64,000 bases of DNA. Source: Paractinoplanes toevensis (lineage in GTDB: Bacteria > Actinomycetota > Actinomycetes > Mycobacteriales > Micromonosporaceae). The notes beneath the pieces are model-generated. The model worked only from the letters and a program-made list of their open reading frames with translations. It ran no database searches and was not told the DNA's origin. Made by a program: the position numbers and the translations under genes. Shown here piece after piece: positions 1-7,934 of the stretch. How positions within the stretch are numbered: the first letter of the stretch is position 1; each line of letters starts with the position of its first letter. The stretch lies in NCBI RefSeq assembly GCF_018332695.1, contig NZ_BOQN01000059.1, positions 160,526 to 224,525 of the forward strand, read 5' to 3'.

Positions 1-328
1 TCGCCGGGTACAGTCCGAACCTACCCTTGGCGGAGCGGCCGCATCACGCCAACTGCCGAACTGTCCGTTCCGCCATCGCTGGCCCCGGCGGCCCTTCGCA
101 CCTCGTCCGGTCGTGCGTCCAAGATCAGTTGCCCCCCCCGTCTGCCGCGAAGTGCGCGCCGAACGCGGCGGTATCCAGCCGGTGGTCACGCTGACCACCG
201 ACCAGGGTTCGTTCCGGGCGGTCGCGGAGGCGCCCAGGCCCGGATCGTGGTGAGCTGACGACGCGCCGGGCACCGGGATGCTTGAATCGATGCGTCCCGA
301 TGCTCTGGCGCCGAAGTGAGGTATACCC
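1..328. other. Left-edge region without a confident gene
   Basis: No complete gene can be supported here. On the + strand one frame stays open from base 2 to a TGA at 251-253, and its last 40 codons (about 131-250) have almost all G or C at the third position. That would fit the 3' end of a gene entering from the left. The first 120 bases of the same frame lack this bias, and an eight-C run at 132-139 could hide a frameshift. I recognise no protein family in it. The end of the region carries the promoter and ribosome site of the response regulator at 329 (GAGG about 7 nt before its ATG). Confidence 0.3.
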
Positions 329-1027
329 ATGCGCGTCCATGAGATGGTCCGAACCGGGCGCGACCCCTACGTCCTGGTCGTGGCCCCGGACCCGAGCATG
401 CGCGGGGCGCTCACCGCCGAGCTGACCGGGGACGGCTACCGGGTCACCGCGATCGCGACCGGTGCCGCGGCGGTGCGGCTGCTCGACGAGGACCAGGTCG
501 ACCTGGTCGTGGTCGATGTGGACACTCCCGACCTGCACGATCTCGCCCGCGAGCGGCTGACGTTCAGCGACCGCCCGCCGGTCCTCTGCGTCACCGCCTG
601 CGAGTTCCTCGGCGAGCTGGTGCCGATGCTCGGCACCCGGATCGAGGACTACATCACCAAGCCGTGCCGCAGCGCCGAACTGCTGGCCCGCGCCCAGGTC
701 CTGGTCCGCGACCGGGCCGCCACCGGGCCGGTCGACGTGCTGCGGCACGGCGACCTGCTGCTCGACGACGCCGTCCGCCGAGCCTGGCGCGGTGACCGCC
801 CGCTCGAGGTGACCCCGGCGGAATACCGGCTGCTCCGGCACCTGCTGCGCAATGCCGGCCGGGTGCTCTCCAAGGAGCAGTTGGCCCGGTACGTCTGGGG
901 CGAGTCCCGCGAGGTCAACGCGATCGAGCGGCTGGTGTCCCGGCTGCGGCAGAAGGTGGACGAGGCACCGCCGGCCCTGATCCACACGCACCGCGGTTTC
1001 GGGTACCGGCTGAGTCTGGCGCCATAA
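329..1027 (+). CDS. OmpR/PhoB-family response regulator (orphan)
   Basis: A 232-aa two-component response regulator with an N-terminal receiver domain (about residues 13-125) and a C-terminal winged-helix DNA-binding domain (about 140-230, ending in the RGFGYRL wing signature). The likely phospho-acceptor is Asp63 (VVVDVD), with Thr89 and Lys111 (ITKPC) as the usual switch residues. The acidic pair that normally binds Mg2+ is reduced to A-P-D (residues 19-21), so phosphorylation could be weak or atypical. No histidine kinase is adjacent. It is followed after 67 nt by the P450 operon on the same strand and might control it, but that is inference from position only. The ATG at 329 has GAGG upstream; an ATG at 341 is an alternative. 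Confidence 0.88.
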   Translation: MRVHEMVRTGRDPYVLVVAPDPSMRGALTAELTGDGYRVTAIATGAAAVRLLDEDQVDLVVVDVDTPDLHDLARERLTFSDRPPVLCVTACEFLGELVPMLGTRIEDYITKPCRSAELLARAQVLVRDRAATGPVDVLRHGDLLLDDAVRRAWRGDRPLEVTPAEYRLLRHLLRNAGRVLSKEQLARYVWGESREVNAIERLVSRLRQKVDEAPPALIHTHRGFGYRLSLAP

Positions 1028-1094
1028 AACGGATGTCCGGGTTTTGTCAGGTGACCGTCCGGGTCTCGTCAGGTCACCCTGTTTGCATGGGTTG

Positions 1095-2300
1095 ATGACC
1101 GAGATCGAGTACCCGACCACCCGCGAGTCGAGCTGCCCCTTCGCCCCGGCCGCGACCGTGCGCGAGATGACCCGGGACAACCCGGTCGGGAAGGTGCGCA
1201 TCTGGGACGGCAGCACGCCGTGGTTCATCACCCGGCACGCCGACCAGCGCGCCCTGCTCAACGACCCGCGCCTGAGCATCGACGAGAAGCGTGCCGGATA
1301 TCCGCACATGACCCGCGCCCGGGCGGCGTCCGCCCCGCACCACCCTCAGCTGATCACCAACACCGACCCGCCGGAACACACCCGGCTGCGGCGTACGGTC
1401 AACGCCCCGTTCATGGTCAAGCGGGTCGAGGCGCAGCGCCCGCGGATCCAGGAGGTCCTCGACGACCTCATCGACGACATGCTGGACGGACCGCGCCCGG
1501 CCGACCTCGTCCAGGCGATCGGCCTGCCGGTGCCGACCCTGGTCATCACCGAGATCCTCGGCGCGCCCTATCAGGATCACGAGCTCTTCCAGCACACCAG
1601 CCACGTGCTGATCAGCCACGAGTCGACGCCCGAGGAGGCGGCGAAGGCCGGGCAGGCGATCGGCGCCTACCTCAGCGAGCTGCTCGACCGGAAGACCGCC
1701 GAACCGGGCGACGACGTGGTGTCCGAGATGGCCGCCCGGGTCGTCGCCGGGGAGATGACCCGGCCGGAGGCCATCACCATGGCCAACGCCATCCTCATCG
1801 CCGGCCACGAGACCAGCGCCAGCATGATCTCGCTGGGCACCCTCGCGCTGCTGCGGAACCCGGACCAGCTGGCCCTGCTGCGGGACAACAGCGACGACCC
1901 GAAGTTCGTCGCCAACGCGGTCGAGGAACTGCTGCGTTACCTGACGATCGTGCACAGTGGAATCCGGCGCATCGCCGACGCGGACATCGAACTGCACGGC
2001 ACGGTCATCCGGGCCGGCGACGGCGTCATCTTCGACCTGGCCGCCGCGAACTGGGACGACGCCGAGTTCCCCGAGGCCGACCGGCTCGATCTGCGCCGGC
2101 CCGCCCGCCGGCACCACGCGTTCGGCTACGGCGTGCACCAGTGCCTCGGCCAGTCGCTGGCCCGGGTCGAGCTGCAGGTCGCCTACGGCACCCTCTATCG
2201 GCGCATTCCGACGCTGGCGCTGGCCGTGCCGTTCGAGGAGGTCCCGTTCGCGATGGAGGGCGTCGCCTACGGCCTCAAGTCACTGCCGGTCACCTGGTGA
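1095..2300 (+). CDS. Cytochrome P450 (CYP105-like)
   Basis: A 401-aa soluble bacterial haem monooxygenase. It has the I-helix oxygen-activation motif AGHETS (236-241), the K-helix E278-L-L-R281 and the haem-binding loop FGYGVHQC with Cys350 as thiolate ligand. The wording FGYGVHQCLGQ is typical of actinobacterial class I P450s such as CYP105. The length is normal for the family. I chose the ATG at 1095; a longer in-frame start at 1044 lies closer to the preceding gene and adds residues without family likeness. The 3Fe-4S ferredoxin follows after 11 nt, then a ferredoxin reductase and an SDR, so the complete electron chain is encoded in one operon. The substrate cannot be deduced. Confidence 0.95.
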   Translation: MTEIEYPTTRESSCPFAPAATVREMTRDNPVGKVRIWDGSTPWFITRHADQRALLNDPRLSIDEKRAGYPHMTRARAASAPHHPQLITNTDPPEHTRLRRTVNAPFMVKRVEAQRPRIQEVLDDLIDDMLDGPRPADLVQAIGLPVPTLVITEILGAPYQDHELFQHTSHVLISHESTPEEAAKAGQAIGAYLSELLDRKTAEPGDDVVSEMAARVVAGEMTRPEAITMANAILIAGHETSASMISLGTLALLRNPDQLALLRDNSDDPKFVANAVEELLRYLTIVHSGIRRIADADIELHGTVIRAGDGVIFDLAAANWDDAEFPEADRLDLRRPARRHHAFGYGVHQCLGQSLARVELQVAYGTLYRRIPTLALAVPFEEVPFAMEGVAYGLKSLPVTW

Positions 2301-2311
2301 AAGGGACGACG

Positions 2312-2509
2312 ATGCGGATCGAGTTCGACGAACCCAAGTGCGTCGCGGCCGGCCAGTGCGCGATGGTCGCCCCCGGCGTCTTCGACCAGCGGGACGACGA
2401 CGGCGTGGCGATCGTCCTGGACGCCACCCCCGGCCCCGAGCGCTTCGACGAGGTGCGCGAGGCCGCGGCGGTGTGCCCGGCCGCCGCGATCCGCCTGGTG
2501 GAGGCGTGA
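2312..2509 (+). CDS. 3Fe-4S ferredoxin, P450 redox partner
   Basis: A 65-aa ferredoxin with cluster ligands Cys10, Cys16 and Cys55 (followed by Pro56). The middle cysteine of a 4Fe-4S motif is replaced by Ala13 (CVAAGQC), which is the signature of 3Fe-4S ferredoxins that feed electrons to actinobacterial P450s. It lies 11 nt downstream of the P450 and its stop overlaps the GTG start of the reductase by 4 nt (GTGA), implying coupled translation. It should carry electrons from the reductase encoded next to the P450 encoded before it. Confidence 0.95.
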   Translation: MRIEFDEPKCVAAGQCAMVAPGVFDQRDDDGVAIVLDATPGPERFDEVREAAAVCPAAAIRLVEA

Positions 2510-3663
2510 ACCGGATCGTCGTCGTGGGTGCCTCGGCCGCCGGCCTCGCTGCGGCCGAAACCCTGCGCCGGGAGGGCTTCGCCGGTTCGCTCACGCTGAT
2601 CGGCGAGGAGATCGATCCACCGTACGATCGTCCGCCGCTCTCCAAACAGATCCTCGCCTCCACCTGGGATGCCGAGCGGCTGGCCCTGCGCACCCTGGAC
2701 CAGCTGACCGCGCTGCGCCTCGACCTGCGCCTGGGCGCGCGGGCCACCGGCCTCGACCGGCAGGAGCGGACGGTACGGCTGTCCGACGGCACCGACGTGC
2801 CCTACGACGGTCTGATCGTGGCGACCGGGGTGCGGCCATGCCGGCTCCCCGGTCCGGGCGCGCATGTCCTGCGTACGGTCAAGGACGCGCTCGCCCTGCG
2901 CCGGACCTTGCGTCCCGGCACCCGCCTGGCCATCGTCGGCGCCGGGTTTCTCGGCGCGGAATGCGCCGCCGTGGCCCGCGGCCTCGGCTGCGAGGTCGTC
3001 CTGCTGGAGCCGGCCCCGGTGCCGCTCGCCCACGCCGTGGGTGAGCGGATCGGCCAGGTCCTGTCGCAGGCGCACCGCGACCACGGCGTCGACCTGCGCA
3101 CCGGCGTAACGGTCACCGGCGTCACCGGCGCCGGAGTGTCGATCGAGGACGGCGAACCGGTCGCGGCCGACGAGGTGCTGGTGGCGATCGGTTCCCGCCC
3201 GAACACCGAGTGGCTCGAGAGCAGCGGACTCACCCTCGACGACGGCGTGGTGTGCGACGAATACAGCGCGGCCGCGCCCGAGATCTATGCGGCCGGCGAC
3301 GTGGCCCGCTGGCACAACCCGCTGTTCGGGGTGCCGATGCGGATCGAGCACCGCACCAACGCCGCCGAGCAGGGCATGGCCGCCGCCCGCAACCTGCTGA
3401 ACCCGGCCGCCCGCAAGCCGTTCGCGCCGGTGCCCTACTTCTGGTCCGACCAGTACGACCTGAAGTTCCACGCCTACGGCTACCTGCGCGGCCACGACGT
3501 CGCCGAGGTCGTCGAGGGTTCCCTGGCGGACCGGCGCTTCCTCGCCGCGTACCGCAAGGACGACCGCGTCGTCGGCGCCCTCGCCGTCGGCATGCCCCCG
3601 AAGGCCATCCGCCCGTGGCGGCAGGCCATCGCCCTCAGCACCGCTTGGAAGGATCTGAGATGA
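2506..3663 (+). CDS. NAD(P)H-dependent FAD ferredoxin reductase
   Basis: A 385-aa FAD/NAD(P)-binding oxidoreductase of the pyridine nucleotide-disulfide fold, similar to putidaredoxin or rhodocoxin reductases. It shows an N-terminal dinucleotide-binding motif VVVGASAAGLAAAETL (FAD), the PYDRPPLSK segment typical of this group, a second glycine motif IVGAGFLGAECAA (NAD(P)H), and the IYAAGDVARW motif near the C-terminus that contacts the flavin. It starts at GTG 2506, overlapping the ferredoxin stop, and its own stop overlaps the SDR start (ATGA). It probably reduces the neighbouring ferredoxin and so completes a class I P450 system. Confidence 0.94.
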   Translation: MNRIVVVGASAAGLAAAETLRREGFAGSLTLIGEEIDPPYDRPPLSKQILASTWDAERLALRTLDQLTALRLDLRLGARATGLDRQERTVRLSDGTDVPYDGLIVATGVRPCRLPGPGAHVLRTVKDALALRRTLRPGTRLAIVGAGFLGAECAAVARGLGCEVVLLEPAPVPLAHAVGERIGQVLSQAHRDHGVDLRTGVTVTGVTGAGVSIEDGEPVAADEVLVAIGSRPNTEWLESSGLTLDDGVVCDEYSAAAPEIYAAGDVARWHNPLFGVPMRIEHRTNAAEQGMAAARNLLNPAARKPFAPVPYFWSDQYDLKFHAYGYLRGHDVAEVVEGSLADRRFLAAYRKDDRVVGALAVGMPPKAIRPWRQAIALSTAWKDLR

Positions 3664-4481
3664 CCGACGTGGTGGTGGTGACGGGCGCCGGCGGGATGGG
3701 CGTCGCGGTGGCCCGGCGGATCGGCGGCGGCCGCACCGTGCTGCTGGCCGACGCCTTCCCCGACACCCTGGACCGAGCGGTGGCCGCGCTGCGGGCCGAG
3801 GGATACGCGGCGAAGGGCCAGGTGACCGACGTGTCCGACGGCCCGTCGGTGGTGAGGCTGGCCGAGGCGGCCGCGGCCGAGGGCCGGCTGACCGCCGTGG
3901 TGCACACCGCGGGCGTCTCGGCGGCGACCGCCACGGTCGGCCAGATCATGGCGGTGGACCTGCTCGGCACCGCCCACGTCATCGACGCCTTCGAGCCGGT
4001 GGCGACCCACGGCACGGCGCTGGTCTGCATCGCCAGCATGGCCGGCCACTACGCGACGCTGACCGGAGAGCAGGAGACGACCCTGGCCACGGCACCCACC
4101 ACGGACCTGCTGTCGCTCGACGTCGTGGTGCGGGCGGCGGACCTGGAGCCGGTAATGGCCTACATCCTGGCCAAACGCGCCAACCAGGTGCGGGTCGAGG
4201 CGGCCGCCCTGGCCTACAACCGCCGGGGTGCCCGCATCAACACGGTCAGCCCCGGCGTCATCTCCACGGCAATGGCGAAGGCGGAACAGCAGGGCGAGGC
4301 CGGCACCCACATGATGGCGTCGCTGACGGCCTGCGGAATCGGCCGCACCGGAACGCCGGGCGAACTCGCCGAGGTGGTCGCGTTCCTGACCGGCCCGGGT
4401 TCGCTCTACATAACCGGCACCGACATCCTGATCGACGGCGGCCAGGCCGCCTGGCTCCGCCGACACCGCCCACGGGCGTGA
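3660..4481 (+). CDS. Short-chain dehydrogenase/reductase
   Basis: A 273-aa classical SDR with the cofactor loop TGAGGMGVA (residues 8-16), a catalytic Ser in ASMAGHYA, the Y-I-L-A-K catalytic pair (YxxxK) and the SPGVIST segment after the active site. The C-terminal IDGGQAAWL resembles the DGG tail common in SDRs that act on alcohols and ketones. It is the last gene of the coupled P450-ferredoxin-reductase operon (4-nt overlap with the reductase). A reasonable inference is that it oxidises the alcohol made by the P450 or supplies the P450 substrate; similar SDRs occur beside terpene-acting P450s. Its exact substrate is unknown. Confidence 0.9.
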   Translation: MTDVVVVTGAGGMGVAVARRIGGGRTVLLADAFPDTLDRAVAALRAEGYAAKGQVTDVSDGPSVVRLAEAAAAEGRLTAVVHTAGVSAATATVGQIMAVDLLGTAHVIDAFEPVATHGTALVCIASMAGHYATLTGEQETTLATAPTTDLLSLDVVVRAADLEPVMAYILAKRANQVRVEAAALAYNRRGARINTVSPGVISTAMAKAEQQGEAGTHMMASLTACGIGRTGTPGELAEVVAFLTGPGSLYITGTDILIDGGQAAWLRRHRPRA

Positions 4482-4493
4482 CCCCCGTTCCCG

Positions 4494-5642
4494 CTAAGCC
4501 TCACCGGCGGTGATGCGGAAGGCGGTCGGATTGGTCAGATAGAGGCGGGTGCCGCGTCGAACCAGGTCGCCCCGCACGGACACGACCGACATCTCCTGAT
4601 GGGCCAACATGGCGGTCGAGTAGTCCTCATCGGTCAGGTTCATCCAGACGCGGCGAAGGCGGTCGTCGCCCTCGACGGCCCCGGCAACGGTGATCTCGCC
4701 GGTGCCTGCCCCTTCGCGGTGCAGTCGGACCACGTTTCCCAGCACGACAGCACCCTCCTCGGGAACACGCTCCCGCAGCTCCTGCGCGGCCGAGGCGAGC
4801 ACCGGCAGATGGTCACGGCGAAAACGGACCGGGGGGAACTGCCGGGCACGTATCGGCCGTGATGGCGCCAGCCGGAGCGCGAGCTCGAACGGATGGCCGG
4901 CCTCGCCGCCGAGCCCGATCAGGGCCTCGCAGAGGTTGGCGCTGACGCCCGCCGGAACGGCAGCCGTGAAGACATCGAAGCCGCTCGGGTCAACGAGCGC
5001 GTCGTTCGCCGCGTTGTAAGCCGCACGGACGGCGTCGTAGACCTTCAAGGCGACCCGACGTTCGAACGGCTCGGGGAGTTCCTCCTCGAACAGGGACGGT
5101 GAGAGCCGTGGTGGCACCGGTGTGTGCACGGAGATGATGAAACTGCCCTCGGCCGAGGGGCCGATCCGCACTTCGCGCAACAGCTTCAGCACATCCGCCG
5201 ACTTGCGCGCCGGTTGGACTGCTCGAGGTTGTTCCACACTGACGGCGTAGGCCGCGGCAATCACCAGATTTCGTAGGCTCTCGAATGCTTGGACACCATC
5301 CTCGAGGCCGATCATCCCGGGGGCGTTGTCCGGTGGAAACGTCCGGACCGTGTGGATGTCCATGGAGACGCTGGAGATGTCGCTGAGTATGTCCAGCTCT
5401 GATCGGTCCTCGGTGACAGCGAGGACGCTCAGGAGGTCTCGAACGCGAGACGCGTAGTCCCGGAGCGTCGACTCCTGTGGCTGGAGAGCTTCAAACTCCT
5501 CTCCGGCCACCGTTTTGACCCACTGAACGCTGCTCCCGGCGCGTTCCCGAATGGTCCAGTCGTGCGCACGCAAATACATCGCGAGTTCAGACGGCGGTCG
5601 CGCGGCCAATGCGTCGCGATCGGTGACCTGAGCCCGGATCAT
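4494..5642 (-). CDS. Unknown 382-aa protein, coupled to DUF4365 gene
   Basis: I do not recognise a function. The protein begins with a short helical and aromatic segment (YLRAHDW...W near residues 23-41). A long soluble alpha/beta region follows, with a patch PVPPRLSPSLFEEELPEPFERR around 190, and a C-terminal part rich in beta strands (GTRLYLTNPTAFRI). No signal peptide or membrane segment is visible. Its ATG at 5642 overlaps the end of the upstream DUF4365 reading frame by 4 nt (ATGA), so the two genes form a pair. GC content and codon use are visibly lower than in neighbouring genes, suggesting acquisition. It runs convergent to the SDR with only 12 nt between the stops. Confidence 0.75.
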   Translation of the reverse strand: MIRAQVTDRDALAARPPSELAMYLRAHDWTIRERAGSSVQWVKTVAGEEFEALQPQESTLRDYASRVRDLLSVLAVTEDRSELDILSDISSVSMDIHTVRTFPPDNAPGMIGLEDGVQAFESLRNLVIAAAYAVSVEQPRAVQPARKSADVLKLLREVRIGPSAEGSFIISVHTPVPPRLSPSLFEEELPEPFERRVALKVYDAVRAAYNAANDALVDPSGFDVFTAAVPAGVSANLCEALIGLGGEAGHPFELALRLAPSRPIRARQFPPVRFRRDHLPVLASAAQELRERVPEEGAVVLGNVVRLHREGAGTGEITVAGAVEGDDRLRRVWMNLTDEDYSTAMLAHQEMSVVSVRGDLVRRGTRLYLTNPTAFRITAGEA

Positions 5643-6180
5643 CGCGTCGCTCCTCCAAGGTCGCCGACCAGCAGACAGCTGAGTGCATCGACGGTGAGCA
5701 GATTCCGTAGGGGAACCTGGACCGTCACGCTCGCGGAATCTTCCGTCCCGCTTGGCAGGTCTCGTGATCAGTCAGCGAAAGCCAGTACGCCGCCGTACTC
5801 AATCGCATGTGTTCATCCGTGCAGACTGCGTACTCCTCCGGTGTGGTCGGCACGATCACGACGGAGAGAAAGCGCGGAACCTGAAAGCCGGCACCGGCCA
5901 GCTGGTTGAAATGCCCGACCTTGAGCGACTGGTGGATCTGGCCGTCCTTGACCTGGGGCGCGGAGGAGGACTTGACCTGCACCTCAATCTTGGGTGATCG
6001 AGTAGTGCCGCGCGGACCGGGATGAGCGATTTGCAGGTCGACCCCGTCGAGGTCGAGGTTCATCCTGGAGGTCGTGAAGCCTCCAGCGCAGGCCAGGGCA
6101 TAGATGAAGCCCTCGCCGTGCAGGCCCTGGTGAACGTTCTTGTTCAAGGCTTGCTGGCACCCCCGAGCGCGACGTCGCAC
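5639..6180 (-). pseudogene. DUF4365 protein (Mrr-like nuclease fold), frameshifted
   Basis: The readable part (stop at 5725) matches the DUF4365 family: GEGFIYALACAGG, then DGVDLQIAHPGPRG and KIEVQVKSSS, then PRFLSVVIVP and AAYWLSL. The D...QVK arrangement resembles the catalytic D-(Q/E)xK of Mrr/PD-(D/E)xK nucleases. Just after SLTDHETCQA the frame ends early. In the -1 frame the missing tail continues as SVTVQVPLRNLLTV, the usual DUF4365 C-terminus, to a TGA at 5639-5641 that overlaps the next gene's ATG. One base appears lost in the G run at 5747-5749 (minus strand), either as a true mutation or a sequencing error. The start is uncertain; GTG at 6180 gives a typical length, while an ATG at 6282 is longer. 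Confidence 0.75.
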
Positions 6181-6312
6181 ACGAACAACACCGGGAGACC
6201 CTAGTCGTATGACACCGGTTGGCGAAACCGGAAATCGGCACGGGCGAGGGCGACTGACGGTCGCGCTCGCCCGTTCGATCACTGATCAATTATTGGGGAT
6301 CGGCCGGTGTCG

Positions 6313-7026
6313 TCAGCTGGTTTCGCCGGCGACGCTGAAGGAGCCGAGGCGGTTGATGGCGAACAGGGTGCCGCCGATCGCGAAGATGGTGGCCATCACC
6401 AGGGCGACCGGGAGGGAGACCTTGCCGTCCAGCATGCCGGTCGGGGCCATCTTGTCGGCGATCGTGATGACGTACTGCTCGATCGAGAGGACCCGGGTGC
6501 CGCTCACCCAGCGGCCCAGCAGGCCCTCCCAGACCAGGATGTAGACCAGGCCGAGCAGGACCGGGCGGCGGGTCACCAGGCTGAGCAGCAGGAACAGTGC
6601 CGAGTAGGCCACCGCGCCGGCCGCCGCGGCCACCGCCAGGGCGATGCCGAACTTGACGCCGGAGGCCAGGACGCCGGCGATGAACAGCGGCACGGCCGAG
6701 GCCACCGCCGAGACGCCGACCGCCACCAGGAGCTTGGCCAGGATGATGTCGCGCCGGGGGAGCGGCTTGGTGAGGATGTGGACGATGGTGCCGTCGTCGA
6801 CCTCGGAACCGAGGACGCCGGTGCCGACGATCAGGCTGATCACCGGCAGGAGCACGGCCAGGCCGAGACCCTGCACGACGGCCTGGCCCCACTGGTTGGG
6901 GTCGACGTCGTAGGAGCGGCAGATCAGCGCTAGGCCGATCAGCAGCAGCGGCAACGGCAGCAGCAACAGGACCCGGCGGCGGCCGAACAGGCCGCGGGCG
7001 GTGATGTAGGCGACCGTGGACATCAT
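6313..7026 (-). CDS. ABC transporter permease (ABC-2 type)
   Basis: A 237-aa integral membrane protein with about six hydrophobic segments, the first close to the N-terminus (VLLLLPLPLLLIGLALI). The stretch LGSEVDDGTIVHILTKPLPRRDI after the second segment is a hallmark of ABC-2 type export permeases. Its start overlaps the stop of the upstream ATPase gene by 4 nt (7023-7026), so the two are co-translated and should assemble as one exporter. It is the last gene of a four-gene operon running from 9701 to 6313. The transported substrate is unknown; multidrug, lipid or peptide export are all possible. Confidence 0.9.
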   Translation of the reverse strand: MMSTVAYITARGLFGRRRVLLLLPLPLLLIGLALICRSYDVDPNQWGQAVVQGLGLAVLLPVISLIVGTGVLGSEVDDGTIVHILTKPLPRRDIILAKLLVAVGVSAVASAVPLFIAGVLASGVKFGIALAVAAAAGAVAYSALFLLLSLVTRRPVLLGLVYILVWEGLLGRWVSGTRVLSIEQYVITIADKMAPTGMLDGKVSLPVALVMATIFAIGGTLFAINRLGSFSVAGETS

Positions 7027-7934
7027 GCCTCCAGCAGGTAGGAGAAGACGCTCTCCAGGGACTCGTCGGACGGCAGCAGGCGGCGCAGCCGGATGCCCTC
7101 GCCCAGGGCGATGCGCGGCAGCGCGCGGGTGAAGCTGCCGTAGTCGGAGGCGCGGACGGTGAGGCCGCCCGCCTCGATCTCGACGCCGTTCACCGATTTC
7201 TCACCGATCAGCGCGACGGCCAGGCGGCGGTCGTCGGAGCTCTGCACGGCGAAGACGTGCGGCCGGTTGGTCATCAGGCGCCGGATGCGCCGGTAGTCGC
7301 CGGAGGCCGCCAGGCGCCCGGCCACGATTACCTGGACCAGGCCGGAGAGCTGCTCGACCTCCTCCAGGATGTGCGAGCTGAACAGGATGGTGTGGCCGCG
7401 GTCGCCGAGCGAGTGCAGCAGCTCCATCATGTGCATGCGCTGCCGCGGGTCCATGCCGTTGAACGGCTCGTCGAGCAGCAGCACCTGCGGTTCGTGCACG
7501 AGCGCCGCCGCCACCCGGGTGCGTTGCCGCATGCCCTTGGAGAACGTCTCGATCCGGCGGTCCTGGGCGCTGGTCATCTCGACCAGTTCGAGGGCGCGCT
7601 GGGCGGCCGCCGTGGGATCCGGCAGTTTCTGCATCTTGGCGCAGGCCACCACGAACTGCCGGGCGGTGAGGAAACCGTGCACGGCCTCCTTCTCGGCGAC
7701 CAGGCCGAGCTGCCGGTAGATGCCCGGGTTGCGCCAGGTCGGCGAGCCGTCGATGGTGACCGTGCCGCGGGACGGCGACAGGAAGCCGGCCATCATGTGC
7801 AGCACCGTGGTCTTGCCGGCGCCGTTCGGTCCGAGCAGGCCGGTCACGCCGGGTTCGAGGGTCATGCTGATGTCGTTGACCGCCACGACGTTGCCGTACC
7901 AGCGGGAGACGTTCTCCAGTTCGACGACACTCAT
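7023..7934 (-). CDS. ABC transporter ATP-binding protein
   Basis: A 303-aa cytoplasmic ATPase with Walker A GPNGAGKTT (about residue 34), signature SKGMRQRTRVAAAL, Walker B VLLLDEPFNGMD and switch histidine in FSSHILEEV. The C-terminal 80 residues form the extension typical of drug- or bacitracin-export ATPases. The start is the ATG at 7934, which overlaps the stop of the upstream permease by 4 nt; a much longer in-frame extension to 8645 runs antisense-like through that permease and has no family likeness. It pairs with the permease at 6313-7026 or 7931-8794. Confidence 0.94.
   Translation of the reverse strand: MSVVELENVSRWYGNVVAVNDISMTLEPGVTGLLGPNGAGKTTVLHMMAGFLSPSRGTVTIDGSPTWRNPGIYRQLGLVAEKEAVHGFLTARQFVVACAKMQKLPDPTAAAQRALELVEMTSAQDRRIETFSKGMRQRTRVAAALVHEPQVLLLDEPFNGMDPRQRMHMMELLHSLGDRGHTILFSSHILEEVEQLSGLVQVIVAGRLAASGDYRRIRRLMTNRPHVFAVQSSDDRRLAVALIGEKSVNGVEIEAGGLTVRASDYGSFTRALPRIALGEGIRLRRLLPSDESLESVFSYLLEA

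Noticed and set aside
125..1309. Long open frame on the minus strand opposite the response regulator and P450
   Set aside because: It is antisense to two well-supported genes, reflects the GC-rich codon bias and has no family likeness.
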